The notes below the pieces were generated by a model. It ran no database searches and had not been told where the DNA came from. It saw only the letters and a list, made by a program, of their open reading frames with translations. Positions 1-5,878 of a stretch of DNA of 5,878 nt are shown here, one piece after another. The stretch spans positions 1 to 5,878 of the forward strand of contig JAUYDQ010000096.1 of assembly GCA_030691725.1 (NCBI GenBank), in the 5' to 3' direction. Every line of letters begins with the position of its first letter. Position 1 is the stretch's first letter. The translations under genes and the position numbers were made by a program. Origin of the DNA: Candidatus Omnitrophota bacterium. Lineage in GTDB: Bacteria > Omnitrophota > Gorgyraeia > Gygaellales > Profunditerraquicolaceae.

Positions 1-1641
1 GAGTGTTTAAAACGCGAAGGCGTCCAAGTAATGTTTGGTTATCCGGGGGGTTCAGTTTTGCCTCTCTTTGATAAACTTTACGATGCAGATATCAAATTTA
101 TTTTAACGCGTCATGAGCAGGGTGCTGCCCATGCTGCCGACGGATATGCGAGGGCAACCGGAAAAGCCGGAGTTTGTCTTGCAACAAGCGGCCCGGGTGC
201 GACCAATTTAACCACCGGTATTGCCAATGCCTATATGGATTCCATTCCTATGGTAGCCATTACCGGGCAGGTAAAGACATTCTTAATCGGTAACGACGCT
301 TTTCAAGAGGCAGATGTTACAGGTATTACCCGCCCGATAACTAAACACAATTATTTAGTCAAGGATGTAAAGGATTTAGCGCGTATTGTGCGTGAGGCAT
401 TTTATATTGCTTCAACCGGACGTCCGGGCCCGGTTTTAATCGATATTCCGGTTGATGTCCAGCAAAAAGATATAGAATTCATCTGGCCAGAGGAAGTAGA
501 TATCCGTGGTTATAAACCCACTTATTTTGGTCATCCCGGTCAGATTAAAAAAGCGGTAAAGCTAATTGCTTCTTCTCGTAAACCCATTATCTATGCTGGT
601 GGTGGAGTGATTACATCCAGTGCTCATAATAAATTAAGAGAATTAGCAGAAAAAATTCAGGCACCTGTAACCATGACACTTATGGGTTTAGGCGGTTTTC
701 CGGGAACGCATGAACTTTCTTTAGGGATGCTGGGTATGCATGGAACAGCTTATGCTAATCATGCTATAATGGAGGCGGATTTAATTATTGCCGTGGGTGC
801 GCGTTTTGATGACCGCGTTACGGGTAGGCTCGATGTCTTTGCACCGCGTGCCTTGATTATCCATGTTGATATTGACCCTTCGTCAATAAGTAAAAATGTC
901 AAAGTTGATGTGCCCATAGTGGGTGATGTTAAGAATGTTTTGGGGCAGTTGTTGGAAGAGATTAAAGAAGTTCCCGATACATCAGATTGGCTAAAGACTG
1001 TTGAGTCCTGGAAGAAAAAACATCCATTATATTATAAAGGCGACGGTAAAGTTAAACCACAGTACGTTATTGAACAGATTTACGAGCTTACTCGCGGAGA
1101 AGCTATTATTACTACGGAAGTCGGCCAGAATCAGATGTGGGCCTGCCAATGGTATAAATATAATCATCCCCGCTCATTTATATCCAGCGGCGGATTAGGC
1201 ACAATGGGTTTTGGTTTTCCTGCGGCAATGGGTGCAAAGGTGGGCTGTCCGGGGAAAATAGTTTTTGATATTGCAGGTGACGGTTCAATCCAGATGAATA
1301 TCCAGGAATTAGCTACATGCGTATGTAACAAAATAAATGTTAAGGTAGCCATATTAAATAACGGATATTTAGGCATGGTCAGGCAATGGCAGGAGTTATT
1401 TTATAAAAAGCGTTATTCTTATACCACGCTCTATAATCCGGATTTTGTGAAATTAGCGGAAAGTTACGGCGCCACAGGTATCCGCGTTACAAAAAATGAA
1501 GAAGTGCGGCCGGCAATTGAGAAAGCCCTCTCTGTAGATAACACTGTATTTATTGATTTTCATATCGAGCCGGAAGAGAATGTTTTTCCGATGGTGCCAG
1601 CAGGCGAAGCTATCAATCGCATGATTGGGGGGATGGCATAA
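1..1641 (+). CDS. ilvB: Acetohydroxyacid synthase large (catalytic) subunit, 5'-truncated by window edge
   Basis: Catalytic subunit of acetolactate synthase, the first common step of valine, leucine and isoleucine synthesis: ThDP-dependent condensation of two pyruvates, or pyruvate with 2-oxobutyrate, in the cytoplasm with the IlvN subunit. The frame is open from base 1, so 546 residues are visible; against the usual 560-575 only about 10-20 N-terminal residues are missing. The ATG at 31 is the internal Met of VMFGYPGG, not the start. Visible marks, in order: [22 protein letters not shown] with the ThDP-activating Glu (visible residue 39); [20 protein letters not shown]; the central FAD-type domain around residues 190-325 with [10 protein letters not shown]; the C-terminal ThDP/Mg site [12 protein letters not shown]...ILNN; and [11 protein letters not shown]. 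The family's conserved proline after TGQV (site of sulfonylurea resistance in plants) is Lys here. The stop overlaps the next gene by one base. Confidence 0.97.
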   Translation, partial: ECLKREGVQVMFGYPGGSVLPLFDKLYDADIKFILTRHEQGAAHAADGYARATGKAGVCLATSGPGATNLTTGIANAYMDSIPMVAITGQVKTFLIGNDAFQEADVTGITRPITKHNYLVKDVKDLARIVREAFYIASTGRPGPVLIDIPVDVQQKDIEFIWPEEVDIRGYKPTYFGHPGQIKKAVKLIASSRKPIIYAGGGVITSSAHNKLRELAEKIQAPVTMTLMGLGGFPGTHELSLGMLGMHGTAYANHAIMEADLIIAVGARFDDRVTGRLDVFAPRALIIHVDIDPSSISKNVKVDVPIVGDVKNVLGQLLEEIKEVPDTSDWLKTVESWKKKHPLYYKGDGKVKPQYVIEQIYELTRGEAIITTEVGQNQMWACQWYKYNHPRSFISSGGLGTMGFGFPAAMGAKVGCPGKIVFDIAGDGSIQMNIQELATCVCNKINVKVAILNNGYLGMVRQWQELFYKKRYSYTTLYNPDFVKLAESYGATGIRVTKNEEVRPAIEKALSVDNTVFIDFHIEPEENVFPMVPAGEAINRMIGGMA

Positions 1642-1643
1642 TG
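1627..1643 (+). promoter_or_regulatory. Ribosome binding site and TAATG coupling junction ilvB / HD-GYP gene
   Basis: A G-run, GGGGGGA at 1627-1633, lies inside the last codons of ilvB, 7 bases before the ATG at 1641. The ilvB stop TAA (1639-1641) and this ATG share the A at 1641. This arrangement usually means translational coupling by re-initiation. It ties expression of the HD-GYP protein to that of the AHAS large subunit. A second in-frame ATG at 1647 is possible but lies further from the G-run. Confidence 0.7.
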
Positions 1644-3077
1644 AAAATGAACATAAAGCTAAAATTGGCTTCCATAGAAAACGCATCGCTGATACGTAAA
1701 TTCACTGTACTTTTTATTGTAATGTCATTGTTACCCTTTTTGGTCATCGCTTATCTATTCACTCAATATACCAGTTCTAGCACAATTACTATGGACCAGA
1801 ATACATTAATGAGACTTTTGTTTCTCACCGGATTCGGCGCTCTTGCCGGATTCTGGGGTATACGTAAATCTATTATAAAGATTCAAGAAGTAACCAGGCA
1901 AACCAAAGAGGCTTTGAGTAAAAATATGCCTGATTTAGCTAAAATAGAAACTGAAGAAAACGAGGTTACTCAATTAGCCAGGACCTTTAATGAGGTTACC
2001 AAGAATTTAGAAGATAATATTAAACGTTTAGAAGCCTCAAAGCAGACCATACAATACGTATTATCCAAAATTGCTTTGGGGGTTTCTTCCCAACATACCA
2101 TTGATACATTTTTAGAATTAATTGTAGAAATTACGGCCAAGGCCTTAGAAGCAAAAACAGGTGTCTTGATGTTATTGGATGAAAAGAATGAAGAGCTTTA
2201 CGTTAAGGTAGCTTCGGGTTTTAAGGATACAGTAAAGAATTTACGCATAAAGGTGGGTGAAGAAGGCCCGGGTTGGGTGGCCAAATACAAAAAACCTTTA
2301 TTGATTCCCCAATTGCACAAGCTAAAACCGGAAGAAGAAAACGACCCCTTTGTGCCTCCTTTATTATCTGTGCCGTTAACCTATCAGGATAAACTTGTAG
2401 GCGTTTTGGCAGTGAGCGGTAAACTGGGAGGCGGAAATTTTGGAGAGGACGAGTTATTAATTCTCTCTAACTTAGCTTCGCAGACAGCAATTGCCGTAGA
2501 AAATGAGCGCCTGCACCAGGATGCCGAAGGGACATATTTGGAAACAATCTCAGCTTTAGCTATTGCTGTTGAGGCGCGCGACCATTACAGCCGCGGACAT
2601 TTAGACAGAGTTTCGCAATATGCAGTCAGAACCGCCCAGAAATTAGGTTTAGATGAGCAGATAATTAAAGATATTAAAGACGCTGCAGAATTACACGACA
2701 TTGGAAAAATCGGTATTAGCGATGATATCCTGAAAAAAGAAAGTGCTCTTACAGAGGATGAGGCCAGGATTATGAATAAACATCCCATTATCGGTGAGGC
2801 GATTATTAAGCCGGTACGCCGTTTATCCAGCCTTTGTGATATAGTAAGGCATCACCACGAATGGCTGGATGGAACAGGATATCCCGACAGGCTTGAAGGC
2901 GGTGAAATTAGTATAGGCGCAAAGATACTGTGTGTAGTGGATGCATTTGATGCAATGACTACAAACAGGCCTTACCGCAAGGCGTTAAGCATTGAGGAAG
3001 CCAAAAGGGAGTTGAAAAATTATGCCGGCATCCGTTACGATGTCAAGGTAGTTGAGGCGTTCTTGAGCACAAGATGA
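1641..3077 (+). CDS. Membrane-anchored GAF / HD-GYP domain protein, probable cyclic-di-GMP phosphodiesterase
   Basis: Protein of 478 residues. Two hydrophobic segments (about 21-40 and 57-75) flank a loop of only about 16 residues, so there is no room for an extracytoplasmic sensor domain. Residues 75-135 are charged and helical, HAMP/coiled-coil-like. A GAF domain spans about 140-292 (ending SVPLTYQDKLVGVLAVSG and ILSNLASQTAIAVENERL). The HD-GYP domain spans about 300-478. Its catalytic signatures look intact: EARDHYSRGH (311-320), ELHDIGKIGI with HD at 352-353 and Lys356, H381 in KHPIIG, HHEWLDGTGYP (405-415), and DAFDAMTTNRPYR (434-446). Intact HD-GYP proteins of this family typically hydrolyse c-di-GMP to GMP or pGpG, and some act on other cyclic dinucleotides. 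It lies between the two AHAS subunit genes, coupled to ilvB by TAATG. A role in sensing amino-acid or metabolic state through GAF is inference only. Codon use looks like its neighbours by eye. Confidence 0.93.
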   Translation: MKMNIKLKLASIENASLIRKFTVLFIVMSLLPFLVIAYLFTQYTSSSTITMDQNTLMRLLFLTGFGALAGFWGIRKSIIKIQEVTRQTKEALSKNMPDLAKIETEENEVTQLARTFNEVTKNLEDNIKRLEASKQTIQYVLSKIALGVSSQHTIDTFLELIVEITAKALEAKTGVLMLLDEKNEELYVKVASGFKDTVKNLRIKVGEEGPGWVAKYKKPLLIPQLHKLKPEEENDPFVPPLLSVPLTYQDKLVGVLAVSGKLGGGNFGEDELLILSNLASQTAIAVENERLHQDAEGTYLETISALAIAVEARDHYSRGHLDRVSQYAVRTAQKLGLDEQIIKDIKDAAELHDIGKIGISDDILKKESALTEDEARIMNKHPIIGEAIIKPVRRLSSLCDIVRHHHEWLDGTGYPDRLEGGEISIGAKILCVVDAFDAMTTNRPYRKALSIEEAKRELKNYAGIRYDVKVVEAFLSTR

Positions 3078-3105
3078 ACCCCGCCCGCACCTTTTGGGCT
3101 GGGGT
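3078..3105 (+). promoter_or_regulatory. GC-rich stem-loop directly after the HD-GYP stop codon
   Basis: ACCCC+GCCC (3078-3086) can pair with GGGC (3096-3099) and GGGGT (3101-3105), giving a 9-bp stem with a single bulged T at 3100 and a 9-base loop. It starts on the base after the TGA. No T-run follows (the next bases are ATAGATAG), so it is not a canonical intrinsic terminator. Its place before ilvN suggests an mRNA-stability, processing or translational-control element; the function is inferred. Confidence 0.55.
3086..3103 (+). repeat. First copy of the 18-base intergenic element
   Basis: CGCACCTTTTGGGCTGGG, in the gap before ilvN. It matches the copy before ilvC (3634-3651) with three substitutions. 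It overlaps the loop and right arm of the stem-loop at 3078-3105, so part of the likeness could come from both being GC-rich hairpins with a pyrimidine loop. Confidence 0.45.
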
Positions 3106-3115
3106 ATAGATAGGG

Positions 3116-3131
3116 AAGGAAGAGTGGGGTG
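3116..3131 (+). promoter_or_regulatory. ilvN ribosome binding site and GTG start
   Basis: AAGGA at 3116-3120 sits 8 bases before the GTG at 3129-3131. In this frame a TAG stop occurs at 3111-3113 and no other start codon lies between it and the GTG. The next codons read KHTISVLVEN, the expected N-terminus of IlvN/IlvH, so the GTG start is well supported. Confidence 0.8.
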
Positions 3132-3602
3132 AAACATACAATCTCAGTATTGGTTGAGAATAAACCCGGGGTCCTGGCGCGCATCGCCGGTTTATTCAGC
3201 GCACGGGGCTATAATATAGCTTCTTTAGCAGTCAGCGAAACATTGGACCCGACTGTCTCTTATATGACAATGGTGGTAGAAGCAGAGGATGAAAAAATAC
3301 TAGAGCAGATTAAAAAACAACTAAATAAACTTATAGATGTGATCACGGTTACAGACTTTACTAAAAAAGAGCACATCGACAGAGAACTTATTTTAGTAAA
3401 GGTTGAATATTCGGCAAAGGAAAAAACTAAATTAGAAGGTATTTTAAATAAATATATAGCTAAAATAATTCAACGTGAGGGTGATGTTGCGATTATTGAA
3501 GCGGTGGATGAACAGGAAAAGATAAAGCAATTGCTTCAGGACTTGGACCGGTTCGGAATTAAAGAGTTAGTCAGGACAGGTAGAGTTGCTATGGCATGTT
3601 AA
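3129..3602 (+). CDS. ilvN: Acetohydroxyacid synthase small (regulatory) subunit
   Basis: Regulatory subunit of 157 residues that binds IlvB, raises its activity and confers feedback inhibition, usually by valine. An N-terminal ACT domain covers about residues 1-76 (ISVLVENKPGVLARIAGLFSARGYNI). A second, ACT-like C-terminal domain starts near ELILVKVEY (about 86) and ends VRTGRVAMAC. The numbering matches E. coli IlvH closely: Asn11, Gly14 and Asn29, positions tied to valine binding or valine resistance there, are all present, so feedback sensitivity is likely. It is slightly shorter than E. coli IlvH (163) because the C-terminus ends soon after the conserved R-S/T-G motif. The gene is separated from ilvB, its usual adjacent partner, by the HD-GYP gene. 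It starts at GTG and is followed after 57 bases by ilvC. The symbol ilvH is equally valid. Confidence 0.97.
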   Translation: MKHTISVLVENKPGVLARIAGLFSARGYNIASLAVSETLDPTVSYMTMVVEAEDEKILEQIKKQLNKLIDVITVTDFTKKEHIDRELILVKVEYSAKEKTKLEGILNKYIAKIIQREGDVAIIEAVDEQEKIKQLLQDLDRFGIKELVRTGRVAMAC

Positions 3603-3606
3603 AATA

Positions 3607-3633
3607 CACCCAAACATAAAGGATTGTTTGGTG
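3607..3633 (+). promoter_or_regulatory. Stem-loop in the ilvN-ilvC gap
   Basis: CACCCAAACA (3607-3616) pairs with TGTTTGGTG (3625-3633): 9 base pairs with one bulged C and an 8-base loop (3617-3624). It begins four bases after the ilvN stop codon and ends 26 bases before the ilvC ATG. No T-run follows, so it does not look like an intrinsic terminator. A role in mRNA stability or in setting ilvC output independently of upstream genes is inference. Confidence 0.5.
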
Positions 3634-3651
3634 CGCCCCTTCTGGGCAGGG
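3634..3651 (+). repeat. Second copy of an 18-base intergenic element (first copy 3086-3103)
   Basis: CGCCCCTTCTGGGCAGGG here matches CGCACCTTTTGGGCTGGG at 3086-3103 in 15 of 18 positions. Each copy lies in the short gap before an ilv gene. In this copy GCCC (3635-3638) and GGGC (3644-3647) can form a 4-bp hairpin with a CTTCT loop, just before and partly merging with the Shine-Dalgarno sequence of ilvC. It may be a dispersed genomic repeat or a shared regulatory element; one window cannot tell. Confidence 0.45.
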
Positions 3652-3662
3652 AGGAAATAATG
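3649..3662 (+). promoter_or_regulatory. Strong ilvC ribosome binding site
   Basis: GGGAGGA at 3649-3655 is close to ideal and lies about 5 bases before the ATG at 3660-3662. It decides the start: the in-frame TTG at 3624 would add 12 residues ([12 protein letters not shown]) that are absent from the family, and it lies at the edge of a hairpin without its own Shine-Dalgarno sequence. Confidence 0.85.
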
Positions 3663-4652
3663 GCAAAAATTTACTATGACCAGGATGCAGATTTAAGTTT
3701 GTTAAAAGATAAGACAATTGCGATTATCGGTTATGGTATCCAGGGCCGGGGCCAGGCATTGTGCCTGCGCGATTCGGGCTGTAAAGTGGTTATTTCAGAA
3801 CTCGAAGGCACCCCAAATTACGAACAGGCGAAAAAAGATGGATTTACTCCTATTCCAGCAGATGAGGCAGCCAAAGCCGCTGATATTATTCAGATTTTAA
3901 CCCAGGACCATGTTCAGGCAAAAGTATATAAAGAAGCCATTAAGCCAAATTTAACAAAAGGGAAGGCATTATGTTTTTCCCATGGTTTCAATATCCATTT
4001 TAAACAGATAAAACCGCCTAAAAAGGTAGATGTATTTATGGTCGCGCCTAAAGGACCGGGTGCTTTAGTCAGGAAGATGTACGAAGAAGGTAAAGGCGTA
4101 CCTTCTTTAGTAGCAGTATTCCAGGATGCCACAGGAGAGGCTCTAAGATTGGCTTTAGCCTATGCCAAAGCATTAGGCGCAACTAAGGCAGGAGTAATTG
4201 AGACAACCTTTAAAGAAGAGACAGAGACCGACCTTTTTGGCGAACAGACGGTTCTTTGCGGCGGAGTAACCGAATTAATCAAAGCTGGATTTGATACTTT
4301 AATTGAAGCAGGATATCAACCCGAGATTGCTTATTTTGAGGTATTGCATGAGCTAAAACTTATTACTGATCTTATTCAGGAGACAGGGATATCGGGTATG
4401 CGCCGCAGGGTTTCGAATACTGCCTGCTATGGAGATTTAAGCAGAGGCAAAAGAATAATTACCGAGAGAACCAGAAAAGAAATGCGCAAAATCTTAAAAG
4501 AGATCCAGAAAGGTAAATTCGCCAGGGAATGGATTAAAGAGAATGAAGCAGGCCGGCCGAATTTTAATAGATTGTTAAAAGAAGGGGACGAGCATCAAAT
4601 AGAAAAAGTCGGGCAGCAACTGCGGGAGATGATGCCTTGGATGAAGAAATAA
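3660..4652 (+). CDS. ilvC: Ketol-acid reductoisomerase, class I (short form), possibly NADH-using
   Basis: Converts 2-acetolactate and 2-aceto-2-hydroxybutyrate to the dihydroxy acids by Mg-dependent alkyl migration and nicotinamide reduction, in the cytoplasm. From the ATG the protein has 330 residues, typical of class I. The Rossmann domain has GYGIQG (24-29). The catalytic set is intact: His108 in SHGFNIHF, Lys131 in APKGPG, Asp191 and Glu195 in ETDLFGEQ, Glu227 and Glu231 in YFEVLHELK, and Ser252 in VSNTA. The C-terminus ends [20 protein letters not shown]. The cofactor loop is unusual: residues 43-54 read [12 protein letters not shown], where NADPH enzymes usually carry Arg and two Ser. 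Here they are Leu48, Thr51 and Asn53, with an acidic Glu47 at the end of beta-2. This points to NADH or mixed use (inference). Asn35 of the common ALNLRDSG is Cys. The stop overlaps leuA by one base. Confidence 0.97.
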   Translation: MAKIYYDQDADLSLLKDKTIAIIGYGIQGRGQALCLRDSGCKVVISELEGTPNYEQAKKDGFTPIPADEAAKAADIIQILTQDHVQAKVYKEAIKPNLTKGKALCFSHGFNIHFKQIKPPKKVDVFMVAPKGPGALVRKMYEEGKGVPSLVAVFQDATGEALRLALAYAKALGATKAGVIETTFKEETETDLFGEQTVLCGGVTELIKAGFDTLIEAGYQPEIAYFEVLHELKLITDLIQETGISGMRRRVSNTACYGDLSRGKRIITERTRKEMRKILKEIQKGKFAREWIKENEAGRPNFNRLLKEGDEHQIEKVGQQLREMMPWMKK

Positions 4653-4654
4653 TG
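4643..4654 (+). promoter_or_regulatory. TAATG coupling junction ilvC / leuA
   Basis: The ilvC stop TAA (4650-4652) shares its last base with the leuA ATG (4652-4654). Only a weak purine stretch, GAAGAA (4643-4648), lies 3 bases upstream, so leuA probably depends on ribosomes finishing ilvC. This would hold the first leucine-branch enzyme in proportion to the reductoisomerase. Confidence 0.6.
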
Positions 4655-5878
4655 GAAAAAATAATTATTTTTGATACGACTTTGCGTGACGGAGAACAGG
4701 CACCCGGCGCTTCTTTAAACCAGAGGGAAAAATTAGAAATTGCCAATGCACTTACTCGCTTAGGCGTAGATATAATTGAGGCGGGTTTTCCTGTTTCTTC
4801 AAAAGGAGATTTCCAGGCAGTCAAAGCAATTGCTGGGTCCGTAAAAGGCCCGGTTATCTGTGGTTTGGCCAGGGCAATTAAGAAAGATATCGATGCTGCC
4901 TATCAGGCGATAAAGTTTTCTTCCAGACCGCGCATACACGTATTCTTGGCTACCTCCAAGATACACATGAAATATAAATTACAGAAGGCAGAGGATGAAA
5001 TTTTACGCCTGGCAGTTTCCTGCGTAAAGTATGCTAAAAAATATTGCTCCGATGTAGAATTTTCTCCTGAGGATGCCTCACGCAGTGAAAGGGAGTTCCT
5101 CTTTAAAGTTATTGAGGCAGTGATTGACGCAGGCGCAACTACAGTGAATATTCCTGATACTGTGGGTTATGCTGAACCAGAAGAATTCGGCAGTTTAATC
5201 AGGGACATAAAAGAGAATGTCCCTGATATTCATAAAGCAGTGATATCTGTCCACTGTCATAACGACTTGGGTTTAGCAGTAGCCAATTCTTTAGAGGCAA
5301 TAAAGAATGGTGCCCGTCAGGTTGAATGCACTATTAATGGTATAGGCGAACGCGCAGGCAATGCCTCTTTGGAAGAAATAGTCATGGCCTTGGATACCAG
5401 AGGTGATATCTTCGGTAATCTCAAAACAGATATAAAGAAAAATCAGATTTATAAGACATCGCGTTTAGTAAGCAAGCTCACCGGATTTGTCATCGCGCCC
5501 AATAAGGCGATTGTCGGCACAAATGCATTTAGGCACGAAGCAGGAATACATCAAGACGGTATCTTAAAGGAGCGCTCTACTTATGAAATTATAAAACCAC
5601 AGGATGTAGGTTTTTACGGTGTAGGACTGGTTTTAGGCAAGCATTCAGGCCGGCACGCATTTAGCGAGCGGTTAAAAACATTGGGCTTCCGCTTAACCAC
5701 ACAGCAACTCAACAAAGCCTTTGTGCGTTTTAAACAACTTGCCGATAAAAAGAAAAATATATTTGATGATGACCTTATGGCCATAGTTGAGGATGAGATA
5801 AGGACAGTTAAGCCTCTGTGGCATTTAGATAGTTTTGAGGTTAACTCGGGCACAAAAATTACCCCAAAAGCAATTGTA
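4652..5878 (+). CDS. leuA: 2-isopropylmalate synthase, 3'-truncated by window edge
   Basis: First committed step of leucine synthesis: condensation of acetyl-CoA with 2-oxoisovalerate. The frame runs without a stop from the ATG at 4652 to the window end, giving 409 of the usual roughly 500-520 residues. The TIM-barrel catalytic domain (about 1-270) opens with [19 protein letters not shown], where Arg12 and Asp13 are catalytic and metal residues. It also shows [29 protein letters not shown] (metal ligands His201 and His203) and NGIGERAGN (Asn237). The linker subdomain holds [18 protein letters not shown] (His295, His300) and [10 protein letters not shown]. The last visible part, [11 protein letters not shown], matches the start of the C-terminal dimer domain that binds leucine, so feedback control is likely but its site lies outside the window. 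Closest in layout to type-1 LeuA. Citramalate synthase is less likely given the LeuA-like barrel start and the ilv context. Confidence 0.96.
   Translation, partial: MEKIIIFDTTLRDGEQAPGASLNQREKLEIANALTRLGVDIIEAGFPVSSKGDFQAVKAIAGSVKGPVICGLARAIKKDIDAAYQAIKFSSRPRIHVFLATSKIHMKYKLQKAEDEILRLAVSCVKYAKKYCSDVEFSPEDASRSEREFLFKVIEAVIDAGATTVNIPDTVGYAEPEEFGSLIRDIKENVPDIHKAVISVHCHNDLGLAVANSLEAIKNGARQVECTINGIGERAGNASLEEIVMALDTRGDIFGNLKTDIKKNQIYKTSRLVSKLTGFVIAPNKAIVGTNAFRHEAGIHQDGILKERSTYEIIKPQDVGFYGVGLVLGKHSGRHAFSERLKTLGFRLTTQQLNKAFVRFKQLADKKKNIFDDDLMAIVEDEIRTVKPLWHLDSFEVNSGTKITPKAIV

Noticed and set aside
31..33. ATG at 31 as the start of ilvB
   Set aside because: The frame is open to base 1 and the codons before it ([10 protein letters not shown]) match the conserved IlvB N-terminus, so the real start lies outside the window.
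1001..1198. Plus-strand open frame of 65 residues inside ilvB
   Set aside because: It is an out-of-frame shadow of ilvB, with no ribosome binding site and no family resemblance.
1641..3077. HD-GYP gene as a recent horizontal insertion
   Set aside because: There are no flanking repeats or mobile-element remnants. The start is fused to the ilvB stop by TAATG, and base and codon use look like the neighbours by eye, so the sequence gives no sign of recent transfer.
3078..3113. Intrinsic transcription terminator after the HD-GYP gene
   Set aside because: The stem is good but is followed by ATAGATAGGG rather than a T-run, and ilvN follows within 51 bases on the same strand.
3624..3659. TTG at 3624 as the ilvC start, giving 342 residues
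   Set aside because: The extra 12 residues do not belong to the KARI family. The ATG at 3660 has a near-ideal Shine-Dalgarno sequence and begins the standard [16 protein letters not shown]-terminus.
3078..3659. T-box, leader peptide attenuator or amino acid riboswitch in the intergenic gaps
   Set aside because: The gaps are 51 and 57 bases, too short for these elements. No run of Val, Leu or Ile codons in a leader frame and no terminator T-run was seen. Any such control would lie upstream of ilvB, outside the window.
5614..5853. Minus-strand open frame of 79 residues
   Set aside because: It lies wholly antisense to the well-supported leuA reading frame and resembles no known family. The other minus-strand frames (for example 1164-1376, 1453-1686, 2585-2788, 3914-4132, 4564-4824) are rejected for the same reason.

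Overview
The window carries one strand-coherent operon segment for branched-chain amino acid synthesis, all on the + strand and with almost no non-coding DNA. In order: the large subunit of acetohydroxyacid synthase (ilvB, missing its first codons at the left edge); a membrane-anchored GAF/HD-GYP cyclic-dinucleotide phosphodiesterase; the small regulatory subunit of acetohydroxyacid synthase (ilvN/ilvH); ketol-acid reductoisomerase (ilvC); and 2-isopropylmalate synthase (leuA, cut by the right edge). No RNA gene, mobile element, CRISPR array or intrinsic terminator was seen.

Layout: ilvB (1-1641) overlaps the HD-GYP gene (1641-3077) by one base in a TAATG junction. A 51-base gap with a GC-rich stem-loop precedes ilvN (GTG start, 3129-3602). 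A 57-base gap with two small hairpins and a strong Shine-Dalgarno sequence precedes ilvC (ATG at 3660, to 4652). ilvC overlaps leuA (4652 to window end) by one base in a second TAATG junction. The two gaps share an 18-base element with 15 of 18 identical positions.

How the genes work together: IlvB with IlvN condenses pyruvate to acetolactate (or pyruvate plus 2-oxobutyrate to acetohydroxybutyrate). IlvC isomerises and reduces these to dihydroxy acids. LeuA takes 2-oxoisovalerate from the valine branch towards leucine. ilvD is not in the window. The HD-GYP protein has no enzymatic place in this pathway, and its position between the two subunit genes of one enzyme is the most unusual feature here. 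The next most notable is the cofactor loop of the reductoisomerase, which lacks the usual phosphate-binding residues and suggests NADH use.

Organism: a bacterium with moderate-to-low GC by eye. The two-membrane-segment GAF/HD-GYP protein and the compact, translationally coupled operon would fit a deep-branching Gram-negative or candidate-phylum lineage such as Omnitrophota. That placement is an impression from protein style, not something the sequence proves.
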